Shown: positions 1 to 10,100 of the stretch, in pieces
How positions within the stretch are numbered: the first letter of the stretch is position 1
Layout of the letters: every line of letters starts with the position of its first letter
NCBI GenBank assembly: GCA_034110565.1
Contig: JAWUYY010000030.1
Coordinates: forward strand, 1-64,000
Source: Bermanella sp034110565
GTDB lineage: Bacteria > Pseudomonadota > Gammaproteobacteria > Pseudomonadales > Oceanobacteraceae
Direction of reading: 5' to 3'
Length of the DNA stretch: 64,000 bases
Made by a program: the position numbers and the translations under genes
Notes under the pieces: generated by a model
The model's database searches: none
The model's input: the letters and a program-made list of their open reading frames with translations, nothing else
What the model was told of the DNA's origin: nothing

Positions 1-530
1 CCTCTAAAACCCCAAAGCCCCCTAACCACCTTATAAATCAAAGTGATAAAGAGCCAACAAACACAATTAAGCTGATTTTTTTCGCGCTAAAAAAAACAAA
101 AAATCAAACCTTAGAGTAAATGGCTTTTAGCGTTTCAATACATTGATGTTAGGTTGAATGCTCTCATCCCTGCCTGCCAAATTGGCGCAAAAAATAACCT
201 ATAAGCACTAACCAGATAACGGTATAAGACTGTATTCAAAAAGATAACATCACCACCAACCAATAAATACCGTCAAAAAATCACCACCATTAGTTTGACG
301 AGGGGCACATTTTTTCTCCCAGTTACAAAATAAAAATTTAGCACCTTATTTAACGGGATTAGATTCAGCATGAACGATTGTTCCAAATTACCCAGGTAAT
401 CTAACTTTAACCTCCTATTCTTCACCCATAACAGCCAATAAGCGACAAAATACGCCAGTGAATCATGGTTCACATAAAATATACTTTTTCCAATAAAAAT
501 AAGGGGTTAATTGGCCCGTATATTTCATAC
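1..530. other. AT-rich intergenic region with no supported gene
   Basis: No convincing coding sequence is seen in either strand. The only open frame of any length, on the minus strand near 273-473, has no ribosome binding site and an unremarkable composition. A weak inverted repeat (CGCTAAAA at 85-92 and TTTTAGCG at 125-132) is visible but has no following T-run. The region leads into the promoter of the large surface-protein locus. Confidence 0.5.
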
Positions 531-578
531 CGTGATTTAGGTCACATTATTGACTTCGTTAGGCAGTCCAAATAACAT
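531..578 (+). promoter_or_regulatory. CRP-like site and sigma70-type promoter of the DUF11 locus
   Basis: Positions 531-546 read CGTGATTTAGGTCACA, which keeps nine of the ten core bases of the CRP consensus TGTGA-N6-TCACA. Just downstream is a -35-like TTGACT (550-555), a 17-base spacer and a -10-like TAACAT (573-578). The CRP site abuts the -35, close to class II activator geometry. The first gene starts at 621. This suggests cyclic-AMP (CRP/Vfr) control of the whole surface locus. The motif is seen directly; binding and regulation are inference. Confidence 0.55.
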
Positions 579-620
579 ACAGTTACATAGGTTAAACCTT
601 TAATTACATACGGTAATAAT

Positions 621-3600
621 TTGAGCCGAGCAGTTCAAAATCACGCCTACTTTAAAACGCTGACATTCGCGCAATGGATAATGTGCACAGTCGTTTTGGT
701 AGCAAGTTATATGCATTCAACCGCATCTCATGCTGGTACAGCTGTCGCTCTTCGCGAAAGCTTTGCTGGCAATTTGTCGTTCGCATTGACTGGTGGCTCA
801 TTCCGTACGACACAAAATAATCAAGATGCCTGTACTCGCACCACAAGCTCATCAAACCCATTGTCAACCATCCCAGCTGCAGCGAGTATCAAAACCGCTT
901 ATCTTTATTGGGCGGCGTCATCCTCCAATAACAGCTATGTCGACAGCAGCGTTTCTTTCAACAACCAAACAGTTACGGCTAACCGAACCTACACCGACAG
1001 TAGTGGCACTAACTATTATTACAGTGGCGTTGCGAACGTTACCAACATCGTGAAGTCATCAAGGAACGGCATATATACTGTTTCAGGTGTAGACATATAC
1101 GCAAGCACTGCCCGTTGTAACAACCAGACTGTTTTAGGTGGTTGGTCACTGCTGGTCATTTATGAAGATAGTAATGAAGACTTCAGCGTATTAAATGTTT
1201 ATGAAGGCTTTCAATACTTTCAAAGAGATGCCACTTATTCTTCTTTAACACTTTCACCAAGTAATTTTAAATTGCCTTCTAACCCTAAGGGCCAACACGC
1301 CCATATCACTTGGGAAGGCGATGACACAATTGGTAATGACGGTGAAGGCTTAACATTTGAAGGCTATGACTTATACGACACGTCAGGCGGTAACAGCTTA
1401 GGCAACCAATTCGACTCATATTCAAATATTGAGGGGGGCCTGACGACCTACGGTGTTGATATCGACTCTTATGATGTGTCTGCGTACCTAACGGCAGGTG
1501 CCACCTCTGTTAGTACAACCTATACCGCTCAACAAGATGGCGTACTACTATCAGCTGAGGTCATAAAGGTTTCAAACATTCCCGTTGCTGATTTAGCCAT
1601 AACAACATCAGAGGCGACAGGTTGGACACAAGGCAGCAGTATTTCTAAAAAGTTAACCATTTCAAATAATGGGCCTAACGATGTTCCGGCTAATAGTGTG
1701 CGATTCACAACAACGCTGCCTAGTCAGCTCAGTTTCGACGGCACACAAGGTGATACAAAATGGGCCTGCACACAAAGCGGACAGCAATTAAGCTGTATCT
1801 ACCAAAATAAATTGCGTTCAGGTTGGAGTGATTATTTAGACTTATCTTTACTTGTTGCCAATGGTACCGCAGGTCAAACAATCAATTGGTCAATGAGCGT
1901 AGATCATGATACGGCTCCGTATGACATTTTCGACAACCATGAGCCTAATGATACATTCGTGTTATCGGTTCCTGTTGTCTCAACGCCTGTCGTAGATTTA
2001 TCCGCATCGAGCAAAACCTATAGCAACCTTTCTGGCGATTCACTGTTAGCTGGTGACACCCTGCAATACATCGTTACTATTGATGACACCAGCAATTTAG
2101 CAACAGGCGGCATTCAATTTTATGATGACTTACCCGCTAATATTTCTGGATTTAATATCATCTCAATGCCTGCTGGCGCCGTTAACAACTCACAACCAAG
2201 CGGTGGTGCAAATGGTACCGGTTATTTAAATATTCAAAATATTTCCGTCCCCTCCAACGGGACCGCCGATATTATTTTTGAAGTCTACGTGAATGGAAAT
2301 GCACCACGAGGAGCTTCACTACAAAACCAAGCGACGATTTCTTACAACGGTAACGACTGGATTGTGGATACTGGCGATATCACAGTAGTTGAACCAGATC
2401 TATCCCCTTCAACCATTGTCCTGAGTGATTATAACGGTGGTTTATTAGAAGCTGGTGACATTATTGATGTGGTCATTACTTTAGAAGATAAAGATTCCCT
2501 AGACATTAACAACCTGCAAGTGACGGCTGACATCCCTGGATTTATAAGCCAATTTCAAGTGATATCCATACCAAGTAATGCCAGCGATAATAGCTTGAGT
2601 GTCGGCGGAAGCAATGGAACGGGTTATCTTGATATCTCTAATATAGAATTTGCATCGGGCGAAACACCAAGCATCACCTTGCGCTTGACGATTGATCCAG
2701 CCACACCAGAAGGCAGCCTTATCAACATGTCTAGTTTACTGGCTTTAGGATCAAACAGCTGGACCATTACTTCTGATACATTAGAGATCGTGGACAGTAC
2801 CCCTGCCTCTACTGGTAATAAACAACTTTACATTAATACGACTAACGGTTTATCACGCGTTCGTCCCGCGATAGGGACTACCGACATATCTGCGGAAAGT
2901 GAACGCTCATGGAGCCTGACTCCAGCGCTGCAAAGTGATCTTACCTTTAACTTAACGGATATTACCGTTGAAACAAAAGTAAGTGGCAATCGAAATAACT
3001 ACACCCTTGCCTCGATCACCTTTACTTTAAGAGATACGGATGGCGTTTTACTTGCCAGCGACACATTGAACAATGTATCTATTCAGAATGGACGAATAGA
3101 TGATGTAACAACCACTCTTGAAAAAAATAGCAGCCTTAGTGATATCTACACTGTCGCTGCCGGAAAGGGCCTTGTCCTCACAATCAGGAACGATAGCTAT
3201 AATAATCAAACAAATAACAACCGACGTATCACACTGCATACGCTAGAAACCATTGATAACTCCAGAAAGGCTGACGGTTATAGCGCTGTCATCATTAATG
3301 CGTCAACGGTGATAAATGTAGATAGCATTGCCGTTTGGAGTGCGCCATTTGATGATACCAATGGTGATTACTCTGACGATAGTGGCGCCACATTAATTAC
3401 AACGAGCCAAGCCGATACTACTTTATCCATCCGTGCCACCGTATCTGACCCATTTGGTGCGTTTGATATCAATGACACTAACTTAACGCTGCAAAAAACA
3501 GACGGTAGCTTTTATAACTTTGCTGGTGGCAGCGCCATGATTGCAATCGATGATCCTAGCGATGATGGACTATCAGCCAGTAAACGCTTTGAAAAAACCT

Positions 3601-4229
3601 TCACGCTAGCCGAAAGCAATGAGGTTTTAGGCGGATGGACGATTAACGTTACATCAAATGAAGGTGTTGAAGGCGACGTAGAACATACAAACATTAAAGG
3701 CTTCACAGTCTTGCCCTTCATGCCCAATATCGCGCTAGATAAAACCATTGAAGTCATTAACGACCCTATCAATGGCGCATTAATTGACGGCAATAAACCA
3801 AAAGCCATACCCGGTGCTGAGTTAAAATATACGATCCACGCGATCAACACAGGTAGAGGGCAAAGCGATAATAATTCCATCGCACTTCAAGATGAGATTC
3901 CACTAAACTCGGAGCTTTATATTGGAGACTTAACCTGTTTAAATCGCGGCCCAGGAACAGGCAGCGGCCCAATCTGTTTTGAAGACGGCGCAACCCCCAA
4001 TGAAAGTGAGCTCACTTTTGATTTTCTAGGATTAACATCGACTAGCGATAGTTTGTTTTTCTCACAAGATGGCACTGACTTTAACTATGAGCCTGTCGAT
4101 GGTGGTGACGGATACGATTCTACGATCCGTTACATACGTATAAAACCATCTGGTATTTATAAGCAAGGCAAAAAAGACGGCTCAGAAACACCCGAATTTA
4201 ATTTTAGCTACCAAATACGGTTGCAATAA
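621..4229 (+). CDS. Large exported surface protein with tandem DUF11-type repeats
   Basis: The 1202-residue protein begins with a signal peptide (hydrophobic core about residues 20-33, likely cleavage after SHA near 37). A beta-rich domain at about 40-320 carries the AYLYWA and GGWSLLVIYED signatures common at the head of DUF11 proteins. DUF11-like beta-sandwich modules follow at about 323-450, 456-590 and 592-727. The last two are clear tandem copies sharing GTGYL-D/N-I and NI-x-F/V motifs. A further beta region and a final DUF11 module (about 1034-1202, with the PKAIPGAELKYT motif) complete it. It is predicted to be secreted or surface-exposed. It is the first gene of a five-gene locus. The start is TTG without a good ribosome binding site; ATG at 681 would cut into the signal peptide. 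The molecular role is unknown. Confidence 0.82.
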   Translation: MSRAVQNHAYFKTLTFAQWIMCTVVLVASYMHSTASHAGTAVALRESFAGNLSFALTGGSFRTTQNNQDACTRTTSSSNPLSTIPAAASIKTAYLYWAASSSNNSYVDSSVSFNNQTVTANRTYTDSSGTNYYYSGVANVTNIVKSSRNGIYTVSGVDIYASTARCNNQTVLGGWSLLVIYEDSNEDFSVLNVYEGFQYFQRDATYSSLTLSPSNFKLPSNPKGQHAHITWEGDDTIGNDGEGLTFEGYDLYDTSGGNSLGNQFDSYSNIEGGLTTYGVDIDSYDVSAYLTAGATSVSTTYTAQQDGVLLSAEVIKVSNIPVADLAITTSEATGWTQGSSISKKLTISNNGPNDVPANSVRFTTTLPSQLSFDGTQGDTKWACTQSGQQLSCIYQNKLRSGWSDYLDLSLLVANGTAGQTINWSMSVDHDTAPYDIFDNHEPNDTFVLSVPVVSTPVVDLSASSKTYSNLSGDSLLAGDTLQYIVTIDDTSNLATGGIQFYDDLPANISGFNIISMPAGAVNNSQPSGGANGTGYLNIQNISVPSNGTADIIFEVYVNGNAPRGASLQNQATISYNGNDWIVDTGDITVVEPDLSPSTIVLSDYNGGLLEAGDIIDVVITLEDKDSLDINNLQVTADIPGFISQFQVISIPSNASDNSLSVGGSNGTGYLDISNIEFASGETPSITLRLTIDPATPEGSLINMSSLLALGSNSWTITSDTLEIVDSTPASTGNKQLYINTTNGLSRVRPAIGTTDISAESERSWSLTPALQSDLTFNLTDITVETKVSGNRNNYTLASITFTLRDTDGVLLASDTLNNVSIQNGRIDDVTTTLEKNSSLSDIYTVAAGKGLVLTIRNDSYNNQTNNNRRITLHTLETIDNSRKADGYSAVIINASTVINVDSIAVWSAPFDDTNGDYSDDSGATLITTSQADTTLSIRATVSDPFGAFDINDTNLTLQKTDGSFYNFAGGSAMIAIDDPSDDGLSASKRFEKTFTLAESNEVLGGWTINVTSNEGVEGDVEHTNIKGFTVLPFMPNIALDKTIEVINDPINGALIDGNKPKAIPGAELKYTIHAINTGRGQSDNNSIALQDEIPLNSELYIGDLTCLNRGPGTGSGPICFEDGATPNESELTFDFLGLTSTSDSLFFSQDGTDFNYEPVDGGDGYDSTIRYIRIKPSGIYKQGKKDGSETPEFNFSYQIRLQ

Positions 4230-4283
4230 AAAATACTTAAACATACAAACAAAATGAAGAATTCACATAAAAGGAGAGCGACT

Positions 4284-5288
4284 ATGAATAAGCTCAAGAC
4301 AATTGGTAGCGTACTAGGTAGTTTATTACTATCTGTATCTTACGCTCACGCAGCTGGCACAACTGCTGGCGTTCCTATCTCAAACCAAGCAACTGTTTCA
4401 TACGATGCAGGTGCAGGTACTGTGACAGCAAACTCAGGCACCGTAACCTTTAAAGTGCAAGAACTTGTAAAAGGTACCGTTGCCAAGTTAGATGCGGGCA
4501 ATATCAGTGTCAGCTCACCGGAAACCGGCGCGGCCATGAAATTCAAACTTAAAAACGATGGTAATGGTGACGAAGGCTTTAAAATTGTTGTTACTCAGGA
4601 TTCAGGCGACAACTTTGATGTAACCCTTGGTAGCTTTTACATCGATGATGGCGACGGTATTTTAGATATCTCTGTCGACACCCTATATGACAATACAAAC
4701 CCACCTGCTATTGCACCAGATGCTGAACTGACTATTTGGGTTACTTCAGATATCCCAGGGGCGCTGGCTGATGCTGCTCTTGCCAATCTAAATGTATCGG
4801 CCGTATCTGCGACTTTCGTTGCGGATGGTCAAAGCAATCCTAATGCAGGTGCTGTGGTTATCGGTGGTGGTGACGCTAGTACCGATGCAGTAAACGCTGT
4901 AGCAATCGCCTCTGTTACCTCAACATTTGTGGTAAGCGATATTGATGTATCCATAGTAAAAGCCATTACAGCAACCCGTGATTTATTAGGTGCGGGTGGT
5001 TCTAATGCCGTTCCTGGCGCTGAGGTAGATTACAGCCTGACGGTAACCGTAACCGGTACAGGTACCGCTACCGGTATTGTGGTCAGTGATATTCTGCCTT
5101 CACAATTAATATTAAAAAATGGTGTCTCTGGTGTGATTACAGTCGGTGGCACGGCTAAAACAGCGTCTTCTACAGATAGTGACGATGCTGAGTACGATGC
5201 AAATACCAAAACGATTACCGTTAATCTTGGTGACATCGATGCAGGAGACCCTGCTATTGCCATTCAATTCACAACCGTTATTCAGTAG
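4284..5288 (+). CDS. Exported DUF11-module protein, 334 aa
   Basis: The start at 4284 is chosen because AAGGAGAG lies just upstream at ideal spacing and a classical signal peptide follows (MNKLKTIGSVLGSLLLSVSY, cleaved after AHA, about residue 23). An in-frame ATG at 4254 has no such site. The mature protein opens with a GVPISNQATVSY segment that recurs in the 379-aa and 2001-aa neighbours, and ends in a DUF11 module from about residue 235 (NAVPGAEVDYSLTV). The last beta strand runs to the C-terminus (FTTVIQ). There are no cysteines or transmembrane segments beyond the signal. It is presumably a structural surface or periplasmic component of the locus; the function is not known. Confidence 0.8.
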   Translation: MNKLKTIGSVLGSLLLSVSYAHAAGTTAGVPISNQATVSYDAGAGTVTANSGTVTFKVQELVKGTVAKLDAGNISVSSPETGAAMKFKLKNDGNGDEGFKIVVTQDSGDNFDVTLGSFYIDDGDGILDISVDTLYDNTNPPAIAPDAELTIWVTSDIPGALADAALANLNVSAVSATFVADGQSNPNAGAVVIGGGDASTDAVNAVAIASVTSTFVVSDIDVSIVKAITATRDLLGAGGSNAVPGAEVDYSLTVTVTGTGTATGIVVSDILPSQLILKNGVSGVITVGGTAKTASSTDSDDAEYDANTKTITVNLGDIDAGDPAIAIQFTTVIQ

Positions 5289-5298
5289 GTAAATATAT

Positions 5299-5760
5299 AT
5301 GAAAAAAATTCTAGCCATATTGTGTCTTCTGCCTAGCTTAGCTTTTGCTCAAGTAGAGTTGAAAACCGATATGTTCAAAGTCGTTGAAACACAAAAAGAT
5401 AACGGTGTAAGTAAAGTAGAATGGGTAACACCAGACAACGTAGTACCCGGAGATAAAGTGGGCTACCGCATTAGCTTTACTAATAAAGGTGAGCAAGCTG
5501 CCGCGGATATCGTGCTGAACAACCCAATTCCTGAAAACACGGTTTATGTTGCTGATAGTGCTCGCGGTGCGAACAGCAATATTGTGTTCTCTGTGGATGG
5601 CGGCAAACAGTTCGCTAAGCCGGAACAACTATTTATTGAAGTAAACGGTAAAAAAGTACCGGCTACTGCAAAAGATTACACCCATGTTCGTTGGACGCTG
5701 ACCTCTGCTTTACCTGCTGGTAAAGATGGCAGTGTGCAATACGTGGTGCAAGTGAAGTAA
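5299..5760 (+). CDS. Small exported single-DUF11-domain protein, 153 aa
   Basis: It starts 10 bases after the preceding stop, so it is almost certainly co-transcribed, though the ribosome binding site is weak. The signal peptide is MKKILAILCLLPSLAFA, with cleavage before QVELK. The rest is essentially one DUF11-like beta-sandwich: VVPGDKVGYRISFTNKGEQA at about residues 48-67, NNPIPENTVYVADSA following, and a terminal strand VQYVVQVK. It is the minimal module of the locus and could be a subunit or cap of the assembly formed by its larger neighbours (inference). No enzymatic motif is visible. Confidence 0.8.
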   Translation: MKKILAILCLLPSLAFAQVELKTDMFKVVETQKDNGVSKVEWVTPDNVVPGDKVGYRISFTNKGEQAAADIVLNNPIPENTVYVADSARGANSNIVFSVDGGKQFAKPEQLFIEVNGKKVPATAKDYTHVRWTLTSALPAGKDGSVQYVVQVK

Positions 5761-5773
5761 TAACACTCAGGGG

Positions 5774-5802
5774 TTGGTTAAGTCGCTGTATCGCCTGACC
5801 AA
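5774..5802 (+). other. Imperfect hairpin between two DUF11 genes
   Basis: TTGGTTA at 5774-5780 can pair with TGACCAA at 5796-5802 (one G-U pair) around a 15-base loop. The following bases TAAAAC do not make a good T-run, so this is more likely an mRNA processing or stability element than a strong terminator. It separates the 153-aa gene from the 379-aa gene, which has its own strong ribosome binding site. Confidence 0.3.
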
Positions 5803-5873
5803 TAAAACATACAAATTACAATCGTAAAATAAACTTTAAAACAAAAGTAAAAAGGATTTCAAAGGAGAAACCT

Positions 5874-7013
5874 ATGAAACTAACGAAAACTCTAACCGCG
5901 CTGGCAGTCGGCGCAAGCTTCGGCCTAAGTGGCCAAGCATTTGCTGAAGGTACACTAGCAGGAACGGATATTGAAAACACCGTTACTCTTGGTTATACCG
6001 TAAATACAGTTGCTCAAACTGCGCTAGAGCAAACAGCCTCATTCAAAGTAGACACTAAAGTGAACTTCACTTTAACAATGGATGAAACTGAAACGGTTAA
6101 AATTACGCCTAAAGGCACGGGTTACATTGCTAACTACACATTAACCAGTACATCAAATGATGTATTAGGTTTTGCGCTTACTTCAACTGACCTAGCAACA
6201 GGCACTCAAAGTTTTGACCTTGCCGTAGCTGTTGATGTTGAAGATACAATACAGCTAAATGCCAACACATCAATTTTCGTTGAAAGTGGCGCAAACGCTG
6301 GTTACCAAATAGCTGAAGATACAGCAACAGCGGTAACCGCTTTAGCTGCTGATGGCACTGCTGAAATCTATGTTGTTGTCGATACAGCTGTTCCTGATAC
6401 ATTTGTAGATGCAGATATTGCATCTATTGCATTAACTGCAAATGCTAAACAATCTGACGGTTCAACCGCTTTAGTTAATAACAACAATGATGCATTCGTT
6501 GCTGGTACTAAACAGTTTGTAATCGTAAAAGATACGCAAACTAAAAACACTGCATTTGAAGTTGGTTCCGCTAAATTTACTGACCCAGATGATGCTACAG
6601 ATGCCACTAAATTCACCATTGACGTGACCGTTATTAACGATCCTCTTTGTGAAACACTTTTAACCAGTGCTTCTACTGGTGATTTCTCTGCTGGTGCTTG
6701 CCCAAATATGCCTGTTGCTTATATTCCAAAAGCAATACCTGGTGCCATGGTTAAGTACACCTTGAAAGCGAAAAACAGCGGTAGCGTTGCCGCTACAGGT
6801 GTCTCTTTCGTACAAGACCTTGCAGATATTGACGATACAGATTTAGATTCCAACCTTGATCTAGTTCAAAACACACTAGATAACGTCGCTGTTACCTTCA
6901 CTGGTACTGGTACCGATACTGATAACAGCACAGCAAATGTGTTAACTGTTGATGTTGATACCTTTGCTAAAGACGATGTGATCACTATCGATTTCACAGC
7001 GATTGTGGAATAA
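5874..7013 (+). CDS. Exported DUF11-module protein, 379 aa
   Basis: A strong Shine-Dalgarno (AAAGGAGAAACCT) precedes ATG 5874, suggesting high expression. The signal peptide spans residues 1-24 (cleavage after QAFA). The mature N-terminus, GTDIENTVTLGYTV, matches the corresponding segment of the 334-aa protein. The sequence is acidic and threonine-, alanine- and valine-rich, typical of an extracellular beta protein. From about residue 252 it carries the VINDP ... PKAIPGAMVKYT block also found in the 1202-aa protein, followed by a DUF11 fold ending in ITIDFTAIVE at the C-terminus. Two cysteines (in PLCETL and GACPN) could form a disulfide. Its abundance and repeated strand pattern suggest a structural subunit; this is inference. 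Confidence 0.8.
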   Translation: MKLTKTLTALAVGASFGLSGQAFAEGTLAGTDIENTVTLGYTVNTVAQTALEQTASFKVDTKVNFTLTMDETETVKITPKGTGYIANYTLTSTSNDVLGFALTSTDLATGTQSFDLAVAVDVEDTIQLNANTSIFVESGANAGYQIAEDTATAVTALAADGTAEIYVVVDTAVPDTFVDADIASIALTANAKQSDGSTALVNNNNDAFVAGTKQFVIVKDTQTKNTAFEVGSAKFTDPDDATDATKFTIDVTVINDPLCETLLTSASTGDFSAGACPNMPVAYIPKAIPGAMVKYTLKAKNSGSVAATGVSFVQDLADIDDTDLDSNLDLVQNTLDNVAVTFTGTGTDTDNSTANVLTVDVDTFAKDDVITIDFTAIVE

Positions 7014-7046
7014 GTTTTAGTGATATTAAATCGTTTAGAAAACTTA

Positions 7047-7096
7047 GCACAGCCTAGCTGTGCAACCCTCACCCAAAGCGCTCCTTGCGCTTTGGG
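7047..7096 (+). other. Two tandem perfect hairpins in the leader of the barrel gene
   Basis: GCACAG-CCTAG-CTGTGC at 7047-7063 forms a perfect 6-bp stem. CCCAAAGCGC (7072-7081) and GCGCTTTGGG (7087-7096) form a perfect 10-bp stem with a 5-base loop. Neither is followed by a T-run. They lie between the stop of the 379-aa gene (7013) and ATG 7128, and could set the ratio of the subunit message to the large barrel-protein message by stalling, processing or protecting RNA ends. The structure is seen; the role is inferred. Confidence 0.5.
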
Positions 7097-7127
7097 CCGA
7101 GGCAAAGCCAAAAGCACTGCATCTTTA

Positions 7128-10100
7128 ATGAAAAAGAGCGGTGTTTTTGCCATTGCTTTGGTTAGCAGCTTATTGTCACTCTCTAATGTACATGCCGCCA
7201 CGCCAGAGAATACTTTGGTTAATAACACAGCTTATGTGAATTACCAATTCCGTGGCAATAGCTACCAATCACAAGACAGCGAAAGCTTTATAACCGCACG
7301 CAGTTCAACGGGTGCCGGTACCCCATCTGTTATCACCTTGATGCATAACAGTATTGATTTTTCTGGGCAATACGCGGCGGCAAAAGCAAAAGAAGCAGCC
7401 AGTGCGTCACCCTCTTCAAACTTAAGAAGTTTTAGTCAGAGTTCATCCACTACTGGCAGCAGCACAAGTAATGCCGTTACCACGCGTGCTAGCTCTAATG
7501 GTCAGGCTCTATCCGGTAGTTTCGTGGTGAACCAAGGGCAATGTGCCAGTGATTCAACGGGAAACAACTTATCTTCTCAGCCCGTACCTAAAAATTACCA
7601 AGGTCAAACTCTGGCTCTACCAAGTATCTTAACGTTAAACAGTGATGACTACTTTAAAGTGGGTGATACGATTTTTGTTCACTTGAAAGATTTAGATCAG
7701 AACCAAAATCCAAGTCAAGTTGAAAAAATCATTGTTACTATTTTAAGTGAAAACGGGGTTGATCAAGAAACCATTCAATTAACCGAAACCGCAGCCAGTA
7801 CGGGTTTATTCACTGGTTATATTCAAACTGTGAATTTAGCCTCTAATCCTGCGATTAAGCATAACTGCGCCCTTTCCGTTACCAGTAACTCAAGTATTCA
7901 AGCCAGCTATCAAGATCAATTTGATAGTTTAGATTTAGTAAAAGCCGGTGCATTGTTCGACCCTAGCAGCTATGTAGTCAATGCCGATACCGGTGAATAC
8001 ATTAACGGTGTTCAAGTCACGCTTTACGACCAAGACGGTATTACCCCTGCACAAATCCTCAGTGATGAAGGCGGTATATTCCCCAATCCAGTGACCACGG
8101 GCAGTACGGTTTCCGTAATAGGCGCAGACAGTAATACCTACACTTACACCTTCCCTTATGGTGGCTTTGCGTACCCTGTTTTAAACGGTGGTGATTACAT
8201 TATAAAAATTGGTGAGAGCGCTTATCACGACTACCCAATTGCAGATGTAAAATTATTAAGTGACATCCCACAAGGCCCCTTTAACTTTGATGAAGAAGGC
8301 AGCCGAGGCCGAGTATTTACGTCAGGCATTACTTTCCGTATGGATGTGCCATTAGATCCTAAAGATAACAGCGTACTATTAACCAAGACCGCCAATAAGT
8401 CACAAGCGGGTGTCGGTGAATTAGTTAGCTACAACATTAAATTACAAAATACCGAAATTCCTGGCACTAACGTCGCGTTAAAAGACACCCTGCCTCAAGG
8501 TTTCCGTTATGCCGCAGGCAGCGCGAGTATTGATGGCGTCACCATCGCTGATCCAGCGATCAGCAGTGATGGTCGAAATCTAACGTTCACCTTTGCTAAT
8601 ATTGCGGTTAATGAAGTCCTTAATTTACGTTACGTAGCACGTATCGGTATTAACACACCTATTGGTACCGCAACCAACACTGTTTGGCTAGAAGACCAAG
8701 AAGACATTGCTGGTGAAGGCATCCTAGAAAGTAATACCGCCATCGCCGACATTGAAATTAGAGAAGATCTATTTAGTGAAAACAGCCGCTTATTCGGTCG
8801 GGTTTACATTGGTGACTGTGAAGGCAATGTGGAACAAGAAGGCATTGCTGGTGCTCGTATTTATTTAGAAAACGGCACTTATGTGGTAACCGATGAAGAT
8901 GGTCTATGGCACATAGAAGATCAAAAGCCAGGCACCCATGTTGTTCAACTGGATACTGAAACCATCCCTAAGTATTTAGACTTAATGGCCTGTGATAATT
9001 ATGGCCAACACGCAGGTCGAGAATACAGCCAATTTGTTGACCTAGCACCAGGCACCATGTGGCGTACAGATTTCATCGTAAAACTTAAACCGCCTAGTAA
9101 AGGTGAAGTAACTCAACGTTTAAGCAGTCGCCTTGCACCGATCGAAAAAGAAGAGCGTGAAACCTTAGCAATTAATAGCCCTGTTTCACAAAAAGTTCTT
9201 TATCGCTTAGTGCTTAATGGCAGCGAAGTGATGTTAAAAGACTTGCGTAGCTTGATCATGTTACCCGAAGGCGTGTCGTATAAACCTGACTCGGCATTAC
9301 TTGATGGTGTTGCATTAGATGAACCTAAAAAATATGACGATCAAACCCTACTGTTCTCTTTAAACGACCCAGGGAAAGATTGGCAGCATGTTTTAGAATT
9401 TGAAGCTTACATTGGTAAAGATGCAAAAGCGGGTGAATTAACCACTCGCTCTGTGGCTATGTTTAATTCACCTAGCCAAAACAATCAACGTACACCGATT
9501 GCGTTAACCTCGGCTCTATTAGCCATTGTGCCTGCTAACAATCAGGTTCATAAACCAGAAGAAGCACCCAAGTTTGGTTCATTCAGTGAAGAACTAAGCG
9601 CTGCTGACAAACAAGCAATGGCGGCGGTAATTACAACATTAAAAGGCTTAGATGACTTACAAATTGAAGTCGCCGGTCACACCGATAACGTCCCTATTGC
9701 TCGTCGTAGCCGTTATATATTTAAAGATAACTATGAATTATCACTAGCGCGTGCACGCAGTGCAGCTAACTATCTAATGACAGAACTAGAGCTAACACCT
9801 GAACAAGTTAGTATTGCGGGTTATGGCTCGAAGAAACCTATCTCTAGAAATATTAATGAAACCATGCGTTCTCAAAACCGTCGCGTTGAAGTGAATATTT
9901 TGTCGGCAAGTAACTCTATGCATATCGCACAAGCCGACAGTGGCAATCAAATGGTATCGACCATAGGTGTCGCGCCTGGTGGCTTTGACTTCCCTATTGA
10001 AGCCACCGCATCTGGCCCTATCCGTAACACGATCAGCATGCCTGAGTTTGATAAAGCGTACCTTGCACAAACCAATAATAAATTTGAATGGTTATGGCCA

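Noticed and set aside
273..473. 66-codon minus-strand open frame upstream of the surface locus
   Set aside because: It has no ribosome binding site or recognisable motif and sits in AT-rich promoter-side DNA.
7020..7127. GTG start for the barrel protein, 36 residues longer
   Set aside because: The extra residues lack the features of a signal peptide, the encoded RNA contains two perfect hairpins, and a classical signal peptide begins exactly at ATG 7128. Not fully excluded because ATG 7128 also lacks a clear ribosome binding site.
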